From the NCBI GenBank assembly GCA_027627685.1, contig CP091241.1, positions 1,923,191-1,987,190 of the forward strand: a DNA stretch of 64,000 bases. Direction: 5' to 3'. Shown piece after piece: positions 43,486 to 53,218 of this stretch (position 1 is its first letter; each line of letters begins with the position of its first letter). Source of the DNA: Hyphomonadaceae bacterium ML37. GTDB lineage: Bacteria; Pseudomonadota; Alphaproteobacteria; Caulobacterales; Maricaulaceae. The notes below the pieces were generated by a model. That model did not search any database. It worked only from the letters and a program-made list of their open reading frames with translations, and was not told where the DNA came from. The position numbers were made by a program, and so were the translations under genes.

Positions 43486-43755
43486 TCAGGCGGCCTGACC
43501 CGCCGGCTTGAGCAGGCCTTGCGCGTCCATGTCGCGGTGCAGCGCCCAGGGCGCCAGATCAAACCCGTTGGGCCAGGTCGGCGCGCCGTCCTCCAGGAAC
43601 ACGCGCGCGAAATACGCCGGATCGCGCAAAGGCAGGACCATCGCGCCGGGCCGGGCGATGAGGGCCGACAGGTCCAGCTCACCGGCCTGACCGTCCGAGA
43701 AGGTCAGGTGCAACGAGGCCGGGCCAGTGGGCTTCATGTGAATGAGCTTGATCAT
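43486..43755 (-). CDS. DUF2442 domain protein
   Basis: An 89-residue protein with the DUF2442 pattern: an N-terminal strand pair (LHLTFSDGQAGELDLSALI, about 15-33), then LRDPAYFARVFLEDGAPTWPNG (about 43-64) and FDLAPWALHRDM. DUF2442 genes usually follow DUF4160 genes, as here, with ATGA overlap. It probably binds the partner or DNA; the function is unproven. Confidence 0.88.
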   Translation of the reverse strand: MIKLIHMKPTGPASLHLTFSDGQAGELDLSALIARPGAMVLPLRDPAYFARVFLEDGAPTWPNGFDLAPWALHRDMDAQGLLKPAGQAA

Positions 43756-44012
43756 TCCAGACCTTCAATGCGCTCCAGCGGCTCCAGACGTTCAGCGCGC
43801 CGCCAGTTTTCCAGTATAGCATCCCGGCGCATATCCATCCATTCAGCAACCAGCCTGCGGGCGCGCGGCGGCAAACTGCCTTCGAGCAAAGCGCCATCGG
43901 CAATAGCGATCAACGCCTCATGCCCTTGATAGACCACATGGATATGCGGCGGCGGATGATCACCGAAATACATGCGGATGGTAATGCCGAAAAAGACTGA
44001 AACTATCGGCAT
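43752..44012 (-). CDS. DUF4160 domain protein
   Basis: An 86-residue protein with the DUF4160 signature ITIRMYFGDHPPPHIHVVY (about 10-28), rich in His, followed by ALIAIADGALLEGSLPPRA. The pair with DUF2442 is widespread and has the size, overlap and mobility of a TA-like module, but no activity has been firmly shown to my knowledge. The ATG at 44012 gives normal family length. Confidence 0.9.
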   Translation of the reverse strand: MPIVSVFFGITIRMYFGDHPPPHIHVVYQGHEALIAIADGALLEGSLPPRARRLVAEWMDMRRDAILENWRRAERLEPLERIEGLE

Positions 44013-44067
44013 GCCTGCTACCCCGCCCGCTCCCGTCCACACACGGAAAATCCGTCGGTTCCGGCCA

Positions 44068-44916
44068 TCAGTTTGCCAGCAACCACTCAAGCCCTCGCGT
44101 GAAGCCAATCGGGAATGTGGTCTCGTGCCGGGCACCCTCGATTATCTCACTTCGGATGACCAGCGAGGGATAGGCCCGCCCCTCGAGCGTGGAAGCGAAC
44201 CTCACCTGATCACCTGCCAGGTCGTGACGGGTGGAGTCCCCCGGGACTTCGCGCGCTCCAGTCGCAAAATAGACCCTGGCTGGAAGATCGGAGTGATTGG
44301 CAGCGTAATCGGCCTCCAGCGCGAAGATCGACCCGTCATTGAACCAGAGAGACGGGCTGGTCAGAATATAGCCGGAAAACAACCCGGGCCTCGCGAAAAG
44401 CATCCACGCTCCGAACGAACCGCCCAAGGACTGGCCGGAAAGGATGCGGCGCGCCGGATCAGCATTATACCGCGCCTCTACCTGGGCAATGATGCCGGTT
44501 TCGAGAAAATCGGCATAGGCTGGTGCCCCACCGGTCTGCAGGCGCCATCCGGCATCGTGCGCATGGGTAAGATCACGCACCCTGCTGTCCATGCCGTTCT
44601 CATTGCGAGCATGGGAAATGCCGACGATGATTGCACTTTCCATAACGCCCGCATTCATGGGCAGGTGGGCGACCCCTACCGCCACGGGAAAGGTATAAGG
44701 ACCGTCATTGAGATAGACGACCGGATACCCTTCCGCGCGCGCCTCTTCATAACCCAGCGGGATACGCACATAGATGTCATACTCCCGCCCGGATTGGCTG
44801 TCTGTGACAGGCCATACCGCGCTGCGGGAAATCTCGTACTGAACCGTTTGCCCCTCGGCCCCCGGAACGCTCCACAGAACGGACAGGCAAAACAGGCTGA
44901 TCAGTCGGAATATCAC
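44068..44916 (-). CDS. Secreted alpha/beta-hydrolase esterase (IroE/Fes-like)
   Basis: A 282-residue esterase with a signal peptide (about 1-21, LISLFCLSVLWSVPGAEG). The nucleophile motif is GQSLGGSFGAW (Ser near 149); the catalytic His is in EGARHETTFP near 265. It has the blocks REYDIYVRIPLGYEE and PVVYLNDGPYTF of the putative esterase D family, which includes siderophore esterases. The start is taken as GTG at 44916, which overlaps the rsmB stop (GTGA) and has GGGAGG a few bases before. Confidence 0.85.
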   Translation of the reverse strand: MIFRLISLFCLSVLWSVPGAEGQTVQYEISRSAVWPVTDSQSGREYDIYVRIPLGYEEARAEGYPVVYLNDGPYTFPVAVGVAHLPMNAGVMESAIIVGISHARNENGMDSRVRDLTHAHDAGWRLQTGGAPAYADFLETGIIAQVEARYNADPARRILSGQSLGGSFGAWMLFARPGLFSGYILTSPSLWFNDGSIFALEADYAANHSDLPARVYFATGAREVPGDSTRHDLAGDQVRFASTLEGRAYPSLVIRSEIIEGARHETTFPIGFTRGLEWLLAN

Positions 44917-46226
44917 CCCTCCCGCTCCATCACGCACACATAAAACCCGTCCGTGCCGGTGCGCGCCGGGGTGAGTTGCAGGGCGCCATGCTCCCCGGCG
45001 CAGGCGGACAGCGTCAGCGCGCCCTCTTCGGTGAGCTGGCCCGAGGCCGTCAGGGCATCCATCACCGGCACGGCGCGGAAGGCTGTGTTGGCGGCCAGGA
45101 ACGCGTTGATCCGGTCGCCGTTCTCTTCGGGCAGGACCGAGCAGGTGACATAGATCATGCGCCCGCCGGCCTTCACGTATTTGGCGGCCTTGGCCAGCAC
45201 TTCGTCCTGCTGCTTGATGCGGGTGGCGAGCGCGCGCTCTTTCAGGCGCCATTTGGTGTCCGGGCGCCGGCGCCAGGTGCCCGACCCCGTGCAGGGCGCG
45301 TCGATGAAAACCAGATCCATCCGGTCTTCCAGATCGCACAGCGCCTCGCCTTCCTTGCCGGTGCGCACCTGGACATTGCGCACCCCGGCGCGCTCCAGAC
45401 GCGGCCAGATGGCGCGCAGGCGCCGCCAGTCATAATCCCAGGCATAGAGCTGGCCTGAATTGTTCATGAGCGCGGCCAGAGCCAGCGTCTTGCCCCCGGC
45501 CCCGGCGCAGAAATCCAGCGCCTGCAGCCCGTCCAGCGGCGCGGCGGCGAGCGCGGCGATCTGGCTGCCCAGATCCTGCACCTCGACCCAACCCTTGCCA
45601 TAGGCGGGGATGGAATCGGCCGGCGGCGCCTTGGCGCGCGGATCGGCCGCCGCGATGCGGATGGCGCTGGTGACCAGGTCAGACGGATCGCAATTGATCT
45701 GCGCGCGCACCGCCGAGATCGCCTTCTCCGCATCGGTCTTCAGCGTGTTCACGCGCAGATCCACCGGCGCGCGAGAGGCCATGCCCGCGCCCTCGACCAC
45801 CGCATCGCCGCCAAAGCCGCGCACAAAGCTGGCTTCCAGCCAGTCCGGGATTTCGGCGCGCGCCCACAGCGGCGCATCGTCCGGCAGGGCGGCGGTCATC
45901 CCGGCGCGCTCGGCGTCGGTCAGCGGCGGGGGGGCATGCTCGTCGCAGTCGAGGATCGCCGCCACCGCGTCGGGCCCCGTCTCCCACTCATGGGCCAGCG
46001 TGGCCAGCACCATGGCGCGCGGCGTGTCCTCGCCCATGCGCACGCCGTGCGAGGCCCGCTTGCGCATGGCGTCCAGCACCAGGCCGGAAATCCACGCCCG
46101 GTCGCCCGACCCGGCATAGCGATTGGCCTTGCCCCAGTCGCGCAGGGCGTCCTTAACCGGCTGATGCCGGTTCAGAACGGTGTCGAGCACCTCGATGGCG
46201 GCGGCAATACGGCCGGCTTCACGCAT
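44913..46226 (-). CDS. rsmB: 16S rRNA (cytosine-5) methyltransferase RsmB-like
   Basis: A 437-residue NOL1/NOP2/Sun-family enzyme that methylates cytosine in rRNA using AdoMet. A NusB-like helical N-terminus (about 1-140) precedes the catalytic domain: ALDFCAGAGGKTLALAALM (AdoMet loop, about 233-250), FIDAPCTGSGTWRRRPD (about 315, with the PC dipeptide) and VTCSVLPEENGDRI (about 368, second Cys). Compared with E. coli RsmB the length is normal. Confidence 0.92.
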   Translation of the reverse strand: MREAGRIAAAIEVLDTVLNRHQPVKDALRDWGKANRYAGSGDRAWISGLVLDAMRKRASHGVRMGEDTPRAMVLATLAHEWETGPDAVAAILDCDEHAPPPLTDAERAGMTAALPDDAPLWARAEIPDWLEASFVRGFGGDAVVEGAGMASRAPVDLRVNTLKTDAEKAISAVRAQINCDPSDLVTSAIRIAAADPRAKAPPADSIPAYGKGWVEVQDLGSQIAALAAAPLDGLQALDFCAGAGGKTLALAALMNNSGQLYAWDYDWRRLRAIWPRLERAGVRNVQVRTGKEGEALCDLEDRMDLVFIDAPCTGSGTWRRRPDTKWRLKERALATRIKQQDEVLAKAAKYVKAGGRMIYVTCSVLPEENGDRINAFLAANTAFRAVPVMDALTASGQLTEEGALTLSACAGEHGALQLTPARTGTDGFYVCVMEREG

Positions 46227-46268
46227 GGGTTTTCTTTCGTCTGGAGGCGGAAATAGCGCGACGACTAT

Positions 46269-46401
46269 CTCCCCCCGCTTGCGGGGGGAGTGCCGCGTAG
46301 CGGCGAGGGGGGGGAAGCGGCAGAGCGATCATCCTCAGAATTTGAAGATGCGGCCTCCCCCCTCCGGTCCTTCGGACCACCTCCCCCGCAAGCGGGGGAG
46401 G
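46269..46401. repeat. Palindromic intergenic repeat element
   Basis: The element is bounded by two perfect palindromes: CTCCCCCCGC-TT-GCGGGGGGAG at 46269-46290 and CCTCCCCCGC-AA-GCGGGGGAGG at 46380-46401. Between them are smaller hairpins, GCCGC-GTA-GCGGC at 46292-46304 and GGTCC-TTC-GGACC near 46366-46378. It looks like a small non-coding mobile repeat of the kind scattered in alphaproteobacterial intergenic regions. It fills most of the 186-base guaB-rsmB gap. Neither strand shows a T-run, so it is not an ordinary terminator. Confidence 0.75.
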
Positions 46402-46412
46402 AAAAGGCGCCC

Positions 46413-47885
<1,473 letters not shown>

Positions 47886-47952
47886 GGGGAGGCCTCCTTC
47901 TCTCTTGCGGGGCCGACTTAGCAGGTCTTGCCAAAAGGGCAAGGGCACCGGC

Positions 47953-48150
47953 TCAATCGCGCTCAGTCCCGCCATCGTCTGACGGCGGCAAATCAGCCGG
48001 ATCCACCGGCTCGCCCGGGACCGCGTAGGCGCCGGAGAACCAGCGGCCGAGATCCGCGTCCGCGCAGCGGCGCGAGCAGAAGGGGCGATAGTCCTGCACT
48101 ACCGCCCGCCCGCAAATCGGGCAGCCGGTCTTGTGACGGCGCGCTGTCAT
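47953..48150 (-). CDS. yacG: DNA gyrase inhibitor / zinc-ribbon protein YacG
   Basis: A 65-residue protein with the four-Cys zinc site CPICGRAV (Cys10, Cys13) and FCSRRCADADLGRW (Cys25, Cys29). YacG binds GyrB and inhibits gyrase in E. coli. It overlaps the RNase E/G stop by ATGA, the usual alphaproteobacterial arrangement. Confidence 0.95.
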   Translation of the reverse strand: MTARRHKTGCPICGRAVVQDYRPFCSRRCADADLGRWFSGAYAVPGEPVDPADLPPSDDGGTERD

Positions 48151-49214
48151 GAGGCATGCGCCGCAAACGCGCGCGGTCCCGTCACTGTGTCCAGCTCCAG
48201 CGTGAAGCGTTCGCCCAGGCGCGCCTTCATCGCCTTGCGCCAGCCAATAGGGTCCGCGTCGAGCCAGGCGTGAACCTCACTCCCCGCGCGCAAGATGATC
48301 TGACGCGCCGCGCGATTGGCTGCGCCCTCGCGCTCCAGCGCGCGAAGGGCAGCCAGCGCCGCCGTCTCCACCGTCTCCACGCCGAACCGTTCCCAGCAGA
48401 TCTCGTGCAGGCCGCGCCCGATGCGCTGGCGGGCCAGCTCGACAATGGCAAAGCGCGAGGCCGGGGCGATGTCCACTTTTGCCGGATCATTCCTGAATGC
48501 GCCGCGGATCGCCTGGTCCAGCGCCGCCTGGTCGGCGCGCTTTTTCAGCGGCAGGAAGTCAATCGCCACCACCCCGCCAATACCGCGCAGGCGAATCTGA
48601 CGCGCCGCTTCGCGCGCGGCGCTCTTGTTAAGCTCAATGGCGAGCTTGCCCGCCCCGCCCGGGGTACTGCGCGCGCCAGCATCCACGTCGATGGCAGTCA
48701 GCGCCGTGACCGGCTCGATCACCAGCTTCCCGCCGCCGGGCAGCGGGACCACCGGGTCCAGCGCATCCTCGAACAGGGCGCCTAGATCAATCTCGGCTTC
48801 CTTGGGCGTGCGCACCGGCGCGTCGAACATCATGGACAGGCGCTCGGCCAGCGGGGGCGACGGCACGACCACCTGGGGCGCATCGCCGGGTTCAACCTCG
48901 AACAGGGCGAGCGTCGGACCCTTTTCCTGAAATGCCTCGCGCTGGATCTGCACGCCCAGCGCCGCGCCTTCGTGCAGACCGTCAGGACGCCCCGCCTTGC
49001 CAAACGGCAGGAAGCCCGCCGGGCCGCGCCCCAGCTCGCAAAAGGCGCCGTTCAGCCCGTTATCCACCTTGGTGACGCGGGCGCGATAGACCTCGCCGCG
49101 GATGGCGCGCTTGCCGCGCTCGCTCCAGCGTTCGAGATGCAGCTCCACAGCCCGCTCGCCGTCGAGCACCGCTGCGCGGGTCTCCCCCACATGATCAAAC
49201 GCCACGATCCTCAA
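48147..49214 (-). CDS. rng: Ribonuclease E/G family protein (short form)
   Basis: A 355-residue short RNase E/G-like endoribonuclease. The S1-like part (about 33-75) contains GEVYRARVTKVDNGLNGAFCELG. The catalytic part has LTAIDVDAGA (metal-binding Asp) and LRGIGGVVAIDFLPL (second Asp, about 225). No long C-terminal scaffold is present. The start is a TTG overlapping the maf stop; a GTG three codons later is possible. It lies in the conserved infA-maf-rng-yacG group. Confidence 0.88.
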   Translation of the reverse strand: MRIVAFDHVGETRAAVLDGERAVELHLERWSERGKRAIRGEVYRARVTKVDNGLNGAFCELGRGPAGFLPFGKAGRPDGLHEGAALGVQIQREAFQEKGPTLALFEVEPGDAPQVVVPSPPLAERLSMMFDAPVRTPKEAEIDLGALFEDALDPVVPLPGGGKLVIEPVTALTAIDVDAGARSTPGGAGKLAIELNKSAAREAARQIRLRGIGGVVAIDFLPLKKRADQAALDQAIRGAFRNDPAKVDIAPASRFAIVELARQRIGRGLHEICWERFGVETVETAALAALRALEREGAANRAARQIILRAGSEVHAWLDADPIGWRKAMKARLGERFTLELDTVTGPRAFAAHAS

Positions 49215-49789
49215 AACGCATACCCCAGTCCGGTGAGCAGTTGGCGGGTCTCATAGACCGGCAGACCCATGACGCCGGTATAGGAGCCGGTGAGCGCGAT
49301 GACAAAGGCCCCGGCCCGGCCCTGAATGCCGTATCCGCCCGCCTTGCCTTCCCACTCCCCGCTATCGAGATAGCCGGCGATTTCAGGTTCGCTCAATGGC
49401 TTCATCTTAAGGCGCGTCTCCGACACCCGGCTGGCGGTCTTGCCGTCCGGTGCGCGCACGGCGACGCCTGTGAAGACCCGGTGATTGCGCCCCGACAATA
49501 GCCGCAGGCAGGTCTCGGCTTCGGCGCGGGTTTCGGTCTTGGGCAGGATGCGCCGCCCGACCGCCACCACCGTATCGCTGGCCAGCACGTAGCAGCCGGG
49601 ATGATCGCTGGCGGCGAGCTTGCCTTGCGCCAGACGCAGAGCCAGCGCCCGCGGCAATTCGCCGGGGCGCGCGCTTTCATCGATATCGGCAGGGGCGATC
49701 CGGTCGGGCGCGGCGCCGATCTGCGCCAGCAAGTCCCTCCGGCGCGGCGAGGCGCTCGCCAGCACCAGGGGCGCGCGCGCGGCGGTCAC
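49211..49789 (-). CDS. maf: Maf family nucleotide pyrophosphatase
   Basis: A 192-residue house-cleaning enzyme that hydrolyses non-canonical NTPs. LVLASASPRRRDLLAQIG (about 7-24) is the family start, and CYVLASDTVVAVGRRIL (about 63-79) contains the catalytic Asp. The GTG start lies four bases after the infA stop. Confidence 0.95.
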   Translation of the reverse strand: MTAARAPLVLASASPRRRDLLAQIGAAPDRIAPADIDESARPGELPRALALRLAQGKLAASDHPGCYVLASDTVVAVGRRILPKTETRAEAETCLRLLSGRNHRVFTGVAVRAPDGKTASRVSETRLKMKPLSEPEIAGYLDSGEWEGKAGGYGIQGRAGAFVIALTGSYTGVMGLPVYETRQLLTGLGYAF

Positions 49790-49793
49790 CGGC

Positions 49794-50012
49794 TTACTTG
49801 AAGCGATAGGTGATGCGCCCTTTGGTCAGGTCATAGGGCGTCATCTCGACGAGCACCTTGTCGCCCGCCAGCACACGGATGCGGTTCTTGCGCATCTTGC
49901 CTGCGGTGTGCGCGATGATCTCGTGTTCGTTTTCGAGACGGACCTTGAAGGTCGCGTTCGGCAGGAGTTCGACGACCTCGCCGGGAAACTCGAGCAATTC
50001 TTCCTTCGCCAT
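49794..50012 (-). CDS. infA: Translation initiation factor IF-1
   Basis: A 72-residue single OB-fold protein that blocks the ribosomal A site during initiation. It starts [19 protein letters not shown] and ends [13 protein letters not shown], with exactly the usual length. AGAGGAG lies a few bases before the ATG. Confidence 0.98.
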   Translation of the reverse strand: MAKEELLEFPGEVVELLPNATFKVRLENEHEIIAHTAGKMRKNRIRVLAGDKVLVEMTPYDLTKGRITYRFK

Positions 50013-50041
50013 GCGGCTCCTCTTGATCGTTGCGCCGGACC

Positions 50042-50064
50042 TGAAAAAATCCCGTCGCGCGCCG
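50042..50064 (-). promoter_or_regulatory. Hairpin with T-run in the infA leader
   Basis: Between the infA start and its possible promoter, the minus strand reads CCCG-GCGCGCGA-CGGG followed by ATTTTTT, which has the form of an intrinsic terminator or attenuator. It may limit readthrough from upstream or control infA; the four-pair stem is short. Confidence 0.35.
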
Positions 50065-50070
50065 GGGCGC

Positions 50071-50100
50071 TATATAGTCCCCTATGACAGGCTACGTCGA
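50071..50100 (-). promoter_or_regulatory. Possible promoter of infA
   Basis: Minus strand TCGACG, 18 bases, TATATA. The -10-like box is unusually AT-rich for this genome and lies about 60 bases before the infA ATG, but the -35 match is poor. Confidence 0.35.
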
Positions 50101-50112
50101 GCCTGCAGCACT

Positions 50113-50553
50113 CTAGCTGTGATCAGCGCCCCATTGCGCCACCCGCGCCGCGATGGCGTCACGCGCGCCGCGATAGGCGTCAAGCCGCTGCTCACGCTGG
50201 CCTTCGACCCGCGCCGGATCGGCGATGGGCCAGAACTCATAGGCCGCCCCGCGCCGCTCTGCAAAGGCCGATGCGGCGTGATTGGCCTCGTGAGCCAGGC
50301 ACACCACCAGTTCCACCGGCGTGTCGGCGGTAGCCTCCATATCGCGGCATTCAAAGGCGGTGAGGTCGAGCTCCAGCTCGCCCATCACATGGATCATGAA
50401 ACCGTCCGGCCAGGGCGCCGGTTCCAGACCGCATGAGCTGGCGGGCGCCCCGGCGCCGAATCGCCGCCGCCAGAACGTCTCAGCCATGGGCGAGCGCACG
50501 GCGTTGCGCGCACACACGAACACCACAGCCGGCGCGCGGTCTGAAACGCTCAC
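50113..50553 (-). CDS. Low-molecular-weight phosphatase family protein
   Basis: A 146-residue protein with the P-loop C14-x5-R20 (VFVCARNAVRSPMAE) and the general-acid Asp in FWPIADPARVEG (about 114). It belongs to the LMW tyrosine phosphatase/arsenate-reductase fold, in the form always found in this alphaproteobacterial cluster between UPF0262 and infA. The GTG start overlaps the UPF0262 stop (GTGA). The substrate is unknown. Confidence 0.9.
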   Translation of the reverse strand: MSVSDRAPAVVFVCARNAVRSPMAETFWRRRFGAGAPASSCGLEPAPWPDGFMIHVMGELELDLTAFECRDMEATADTPVELVVCLAHEANHAASAFAERRGAAYEFWPIADPARVEGQREQRLDAYRGARDAIAARVAQWGADHS

Positions 50554-51023
50554 GCGCTTCTCCGGTGCAGGGCGCAGATCAGGGTGAACAGGCGCCGGGC
50601 GGTGTCGAAATCCACGTCGATCTTGCCCGCCAGCCGCTCGCGCAGCAGCGTGGAACCTTCATTGTGCACACCGCGCCGGCCCATATCGATGGCCTCGATC
50701 TGGCCCAGCGGCGCATCGCGCACGGCGGCGTAATAGCTGTCGCACATCAAAAAATAGTCTTTAAGGATGCGCCGCAGCGGCCCGAGCGAGAACACGAAAA
50801 CGCGCACCGGCGCGCCGCTTTCCGATTTTACATCAAACACCAGGCGCTGATCCTCGATGGCCAGGCGCAGGGCGTAGGGGCCGTGTTCGGACCCGGCGGG
50901 CTCGAAGACATTGGCCTCCAGCAGGTCGGCGATCGCCACCCGGCGCTCGTGCTCGACCGCCTCTTCGGCCTTGCCGATGGAGGCCTGGTCCAGCTCCACC
51001 GCAATCAGCCTGTGCTCGCTCAT
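50550..51023 (-). CDS. UPF0262 family protein
   Basis: A 157-residue cytoplasmic protein specific to Alphaproteobacteria. Typical stretches are LIAVELDQASIGKAEEAVEHER, SLGPLRRILKDYFLMCDSYY (about 78-97) and GRRGVHNEGSTLL. The function is unknown. It is coupled to DUF2948 upstream and the phosphatase downstream by 4-base overlaps. Confidence 0.94.
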   Translation of the reverse strand: MSEHRLIAVELDQASIGKAEEAVEHERRVAIADLLEANVFEPAGSEHGPYALRLAIEDQRLVFDVKSESGAPVRVFVFSLGPLRRILKDYFLMCDSYYAAVRDAPLGQIEAIDMGRRGVHNEGSTLLRERLAGKIDVDFDTARRLFTLICALHRRSA

Positions 51024-51463
51024 GTCCGGGCCTCACGATGTTCCGGGCGGCGCGCCGCCGCCCACGGCGCCGACACGTCGGCCAGCGTCACGTCAATGCA
51101 CTCCACACTCAGGCGCAGGGCCCCGCCGCCGGCAAAGGTCAGCAGCAAGACCCCGCCCGGCGCCTCGCCCGGCTCGAACGTCATGGCCAGAAGGCTGACC
51201 ACGGCGTCCGGGGCGCCCTGTTTCAGGCGCTGGGAGCTGGCCTCGAGCACCGAGCTGATCTGCAGCGCCGCGCGCACGCGCTCGCCGCGGCGGCTTTTCC
51301 CCGCCTCCCAGCGGAAGCGGTTGAGCGTAATGGTGAAGCGGCGGGCCCTGGGCTCGTAGACGAAATCGCCCAGCTGCCCGGCGGCGTCCTGCAGCGCCGC
51401 CGACAGGATCGGCAGATCGTCTTGGCTCTCGGCGATCAGGCGCAGGGGACGGTCGGCGGACAT
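51020..51463 (-). CDS. DUF2948 family protein
   Basis: A 147-residue alphaproteobacterial protein: LRLIAESQDDLPILSAALQDA (about 7-27), then ARRFTITLNRFRWE and LTFAGGGALRLSVECIDVTLADV. Function unknown. Its ATG directly abuts the murA stop. The length and position match the conserved cluster. Confidence 0.93.
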   Translation of the reverse strand: MSADRPLRLIAESQDDLPILSAALQDAAGQLGDFVYEPRARRFTITLNRFRWEAGKSRRGERVRAALQISSVLEASSQRLKQGAPDAVVSLLAMTFEPGEAPGGVLLLTFAGGGALRLSVECIDVTLADVSAPWAAARRPEHREART

Positions 51464-52732
51464 TCAGACGGACTCCTCAGGGCGGCGCTCGATATCGGCG
51501 CCGCAGGCTGACAGTTTTTCCTCAAGCCGCTCGAACCCGCGGTCGAGGTGATAGATGCGGCTGACGCTCGTCTCACCTTCCGCCGCGAGACCGGCGATGA
51601 CAAGGCTGACAGACGCCCGCAGATCGGTGGCCATCACCGGCGCGCCCTTCAGGCGGACCGGACCGCGCACGATGGCCTCATTGCCGCGCACATCAATGCG
51701 CGCGCCCAGGCGCGTCAGCTCGGGCGCATGCATGAAGCGGTTCTCGAAAATCGTCTCGCGGATGACGCTGGCGCCGTCGGCGAGCGTCATCAGCGCCATG
51801 AACTGCGCCTGCAAATCGGTGGGGAAGCCCGGAAACGGCTCGGTCTGGATGTCCACGGCGCGAATCGGCCCGCTGCGCGCGATGTCCACATAATCCGCGC
51901 CACTCGTGATCTCCGCCCCGGCACGGCGCAGCACGTCCCACAGGGCACGATTATGGTCGGGTTCCGCGCCCTCCAGCCGCACCTGGCCGCCGGCGGCCGC
52001 CACGGCGATGGCGTAGGTGCCGGTCTCCACCCGGTCGGGCGTGACGGTCCAGTGCGCCTCATGGAGCCGGTCCACGCCATCAATTGTAATCGTGTCGGTC
52101 CCGGCGCCGGACACGCGCGCACCCATGGCGTTGAGGCAATGGGCCAGATCGGCGATCTCGGGCTCGCGCGCGCAGTGCTCCAGCACGCTCTGCCCCCTGG
52201 CCAGCACGGCGGCCAGCATGGCGTGCTCGGTGGCGCCCACCGACACCATCGGGAACACGATGCGATTGCCCGTCAGGCCGCGCGGCGCGCGCGCGATCAC
52301 ATAGCCTTCGGACAGCTCGATATCGGCGCCCAGCGCTTCCAGCGCCATCAGGTGCAGATTGACCGGGCGCGCACCGATGGCGCACCCGCCGGGCAAAGAC
52401 ACCCGCGCCCGCCCCTCGCGGGCGATCAGCGGTCCCAGCACGTTGAAGCTCGCGCGCATCTTGCGCACCAGATCATAAGGCGCTTCCGGTTCAGCCAGGT
52501 CTTTGGCGTGCAGGCGCATGCGCCCGCCGCCCTGATCCTCGACCTGCACGCCGAGCCGGGCGAGCAGCTGACCCAGAAAGCGCACATCGGCGAGCGCCGG
52601 CACGCGCGACAGGGTCAGCGGGGCATCGGACAACAGCGAGGCGGCCATCAGCTTCAGGGCCGAATTCTTCGCGCCGGAGATGGTGATGGCCCCGTTGAGA
52701 GGGCGTCCGCCGCGAATGAGGATCCGGTCCAT
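51464..52732 (-). CDS. murA: UDP-N-acetylglucosamine 1-carboxyvinyltransferase
   Basis: A 422-residue enzyme that adds enolpyruvate from PEP to UDP-GlcNAc, the first step of peptidoglycan precursor synthesis. The inside-out barrel begins [20 protein letters not shown] with AKNSALKLM (Lys22). The loop Cys is C117 ([15 protein letters not shown]), the fosfomycin-sensitive form. [17 protein letters not shown] is the second signature. Confidence 0.98.
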   Translation of the reverse strand: MDRILIRGGRPLNGAITISGAKNSALKLMAASLLSDAPLTLSRVPALADVRFLGQLLARLGVQVEDQGGGRMRLHAKDLAEPEAPYDLVRKMRASFNVLGPLIAREGRARVSLPGGCAIGARPVNLHLMALEALGADIELSEGYVIARAPRGLTGNRIVFPMVSVGATEHAMLAAVLARGQSVLEHCAREPEIADLAHCLNAMGARVSGAGTDTITIDGVDRLHEAHWTVTPDRVETGTYAIAVAAAGGQVRLEGAEPDHNRALWDVLRRAGAEITSGADYVDIARSGPIRAVDIQTEPFPGFPTDLQAQFMALMTLADGASVIRETIFENRFMHAPELTRLGARIDVRGNEAIVRGPVRLKGAPVMATDLRASVSLVIAGLAAEGETSVSRIYHLDRGFERLEEKLSACGADIERRPEESV

Positions 52733-52816
52733 GCCTGTGTGTCCGCCTTGCCTGAAATGATGAGGGCCATGTGAGCGGCCGCAGGTGTGGATACAAGAGG
52801 TGAGCGCGCAGCTGCG

Positions 52817-52984
52817 TCAGCCGGTATCCGCCTCGCCGCTGTCCGTCCCGGGCCCATCTGCGGCCCCGCGCGGCGCCTTGCGGCGCTTCAGATTGGCGCG
52901 CAAAGCCTCGGCCAGGCGGGCCTCGCGGGCTGCGGCGTCAGGCGCGGACGCGCCCAGCTTGGGATCGGGAGTGGACCGGGTCAT
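52817..52984 (-). CDS. Small basic helical protein, unknown
   Basis: A 55-residue frame starting MTRSTPDPKLGAS and containing AREARLAEALRANLKRRKAP. Small proteins with this RLxxALRANLxRRK helix are often encoded upstream of murA in Alphaproteobacteria. No clear ribosome binding site is seen, and a TTG at 53020 is an alternative start. It lies 85 bases before murA on the same strand. Confidence 0.6.
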   Translation of the reverse strand: MTRSTPDPKLGASAPDAAAREARLAEALRANLKRRKAPRGAADGPGTDSGEADTG

Positions 52985-53090
52985 GTTTTGTGGAATGGCG
53001 CCGCCTGCGTCTGGGGTCAAGCCCGGCCTTGGCGGGGGGAAAACTATGCGCTATAGCGCGCTCCTCCGCTGATCGGCGGACGTCTGGCGC

Positions 53091-53165
<75 letters not shown>

Positions 53166-53218
53166 GCCAAAGCCGCGTTTTCCCGAAAATCCAGATTGAT
53201 CGAGGGGTTTGGCGGTTC

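Noticed and set aside
50113-50553. The LMW phosphatase-like gene as an arsenate reductase
   Set aside because: It has the P-loop, but the gene sits in a conserved housekeeping cluster without ars genes, so arsenate detoxification is not supported.
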